Under the pieces are notes generated by a model. That model ran no database searches and had not been told where the DNA came from. It saw only the letters and a list, made by a program, of their open reading frames with translations. A DNA stretch of 64,000 nt from Haematococcus lacustris. Taxonomy: Eukaryota; Chlorophyta; Chlorophyceae; Chlamydomonadales; Haematococcaceae. Positions 63,291 to 64,000 of this stretch are shown here, in pieces. The translations under genes and the position numbers were made by a program. The stretch is from contig JASKMD010000026.1 of NCBI GenBank assembly GCA_030144725.1, forward strand, positions 9,204,100 through 9,268,099, written 5' to 3'. Every line of letters starts with the position of its first letter. The stretch's first letter is position 1.

Positions 63291-63764
63291 CGGCCACAGG
63301 CCCCCCCCAGGAGGGTAGAGCGCGTCAGCGCTGACTCACTGGAGCTGGTGGAGGCGCACCTTGGCATCCCTGACCGTAAACTCCAAGAGGGTGGTGGTGC
63401 CCAAGCCCCACACCTGGGGATCCAGCTGCAGGTGGGCCCAGGGGCCTAGGAGCCACTCCTCCTTGGGCCAGGGAGGGGCCCCGGCCTTAAGCGCTGGGGC
63501 TCCACCTTGCCCTCCTGCTCCACACCCTCCCTGCCCCCCACCCCTGCCCCTACCCCCGCTCCCTCCCCAGCCTCTGCCCCTCCCCCCCCCCCTATCTACC
63601 CCCCCCTGCCCCTGGCCCTGACCACCCTCCTGCCCTTGCCCGCCCAGGCGCCCTGCAGGCAGAGGACGGAGGTGGGTAGCTCGCTCCTCCGGTGTCAAGA
63701 GGTAGTTGGGCTTGTTCAGGCGGGCCACCGCAGCCGGCTCCCAGACTGCCCCCTCCACCACCTG

Positions 63765-63888
63765 GAACGTCCAGCCCCAGCCCCAGCCCCAGCCCCACCC
63801 CCAGCCCCAACCGCAGCCCCAGCCCCAGCCCCAGCCCCAGCCCCAGCCCCAGCCCCAGCCCCAGCCCCAGCCCCAGCCCCAGCCGCTA
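63765..63888 (+). repeat. CCCCAG hexamer array
   Basis: About 20 CCCCAG units with few variants, then diverged CCCCATCC/CCGCAG words to the window end. Apparent Pro-Gln frames are compositional. Confidence 0.93.
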
Positions 63889-64000
63889 CCGTAGCCCCAT
63901 CCCCAGCCGCAGCCGCAACCCCAGTCCCATGCCTAGCCCCGGCCCCAGCCTCAACCTTGGCCCCAACTGTAGCTCCTGCTCCCGCCCCAGCCACATCCCC

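Larger units (their letters stand above)
61662..64000 (-). mobile_element. LINE retrotransposon, 3' part, running off the window
   Basis: Ten T residues at 61,662-61,671 are a poly(A) tail on the minus strand, right at the junction with the Fanzor relic. Upstream are a roughly 430-bp 3' UTR and the C-terminal coding region. The 5' end and its target duplication lie beyond the window. Confidence 0.65.

Noticed and set aside
63361..64000. Plus-strand Pro-rich frames at the right edge
   Set aside because: C-rich composition and the CCCCAG array explain them; the supported coding strand here is minus (LINE).

Overview
This is nuclear DNA of a green alga. It has intron-dense host genes with short exons, frequent TGTAA 3'-end signals, and a nuclear gene for mitochondrial ATP synthase subunit a (ATP6), a transfer typical of Chlorophyceae. 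The repeats (Copia, chromodomain Gypsy, Fanzor relics, many simple-sequence arrays) fit a repeat-rich volvocalean; Haematococcus or a close relative is my best guess, from recall of its repeats and not from a search.

Host genes: GDP-mannose 3,5-epimerase (GME, 7.7-10.2 kb, +), ATP6 (13.9-15.4 kb, -), the condensin ATPase SMC2 (15.8-27.7 kb, +, about 31 exons, apparently complete) and a LisH-domain DYRK-type protein kinase (30.1-36.2 kb, -, about 15 exons). ATP6 and SMC2 are head to head over about 490 bp. They serve unrelated housekeeping tasks: ascorbate/cell-wall sugar supply, respiration, chromosome condensation and signalling.

Left arm (0-7.6 kb): a hAT-type MITE with a perfect 8-bp target duplication, a Fanzor C-terminal relic, a 5'-truncated Copia element and dispersed repeats. 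Another Fanzor relic lies just upstream of GME, and a third of a different lineage lies between GME and ATP6. Small MITEs sit at 13.5 and 28.7 kb.

Right arm (36.2-64 kb) is a stack of transposons that can be taken apart with target-site duplications. One open coding segment of unknown function (starting about 37.7 kb, stopping at 60.87 kb) has been broken three times. The first break is a Gypsy-family solo LTR carrying a 5.6-kb CACTCA element (A). The second is a 6.3-kb chromodomain Gypsy element whose 5' LTR holds a 5.6-kb Copia element, whose pol holds a 4.0-kb CACTCA element (C). The third is a 578-bp CACTCA MITE (B). The CACTCA elements have short TIRs, 2-bp A/T target duplications and, in the two large ones, inverted subterminal arrays of perfect palindromes around simple-sequence satellites, with no visible transposase. 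Right of these are more Fanzor 3'-end relics and a LINE 3' end that runs off the window.

The least ordinary items are the palindrome-armed CACTCA family, the triple-nested insertion and interrupted reading frame, the Fanzor relics sharing a structured 3' non-coding tail, and a Gypsy element with one in-frame TAG between gag and pol.
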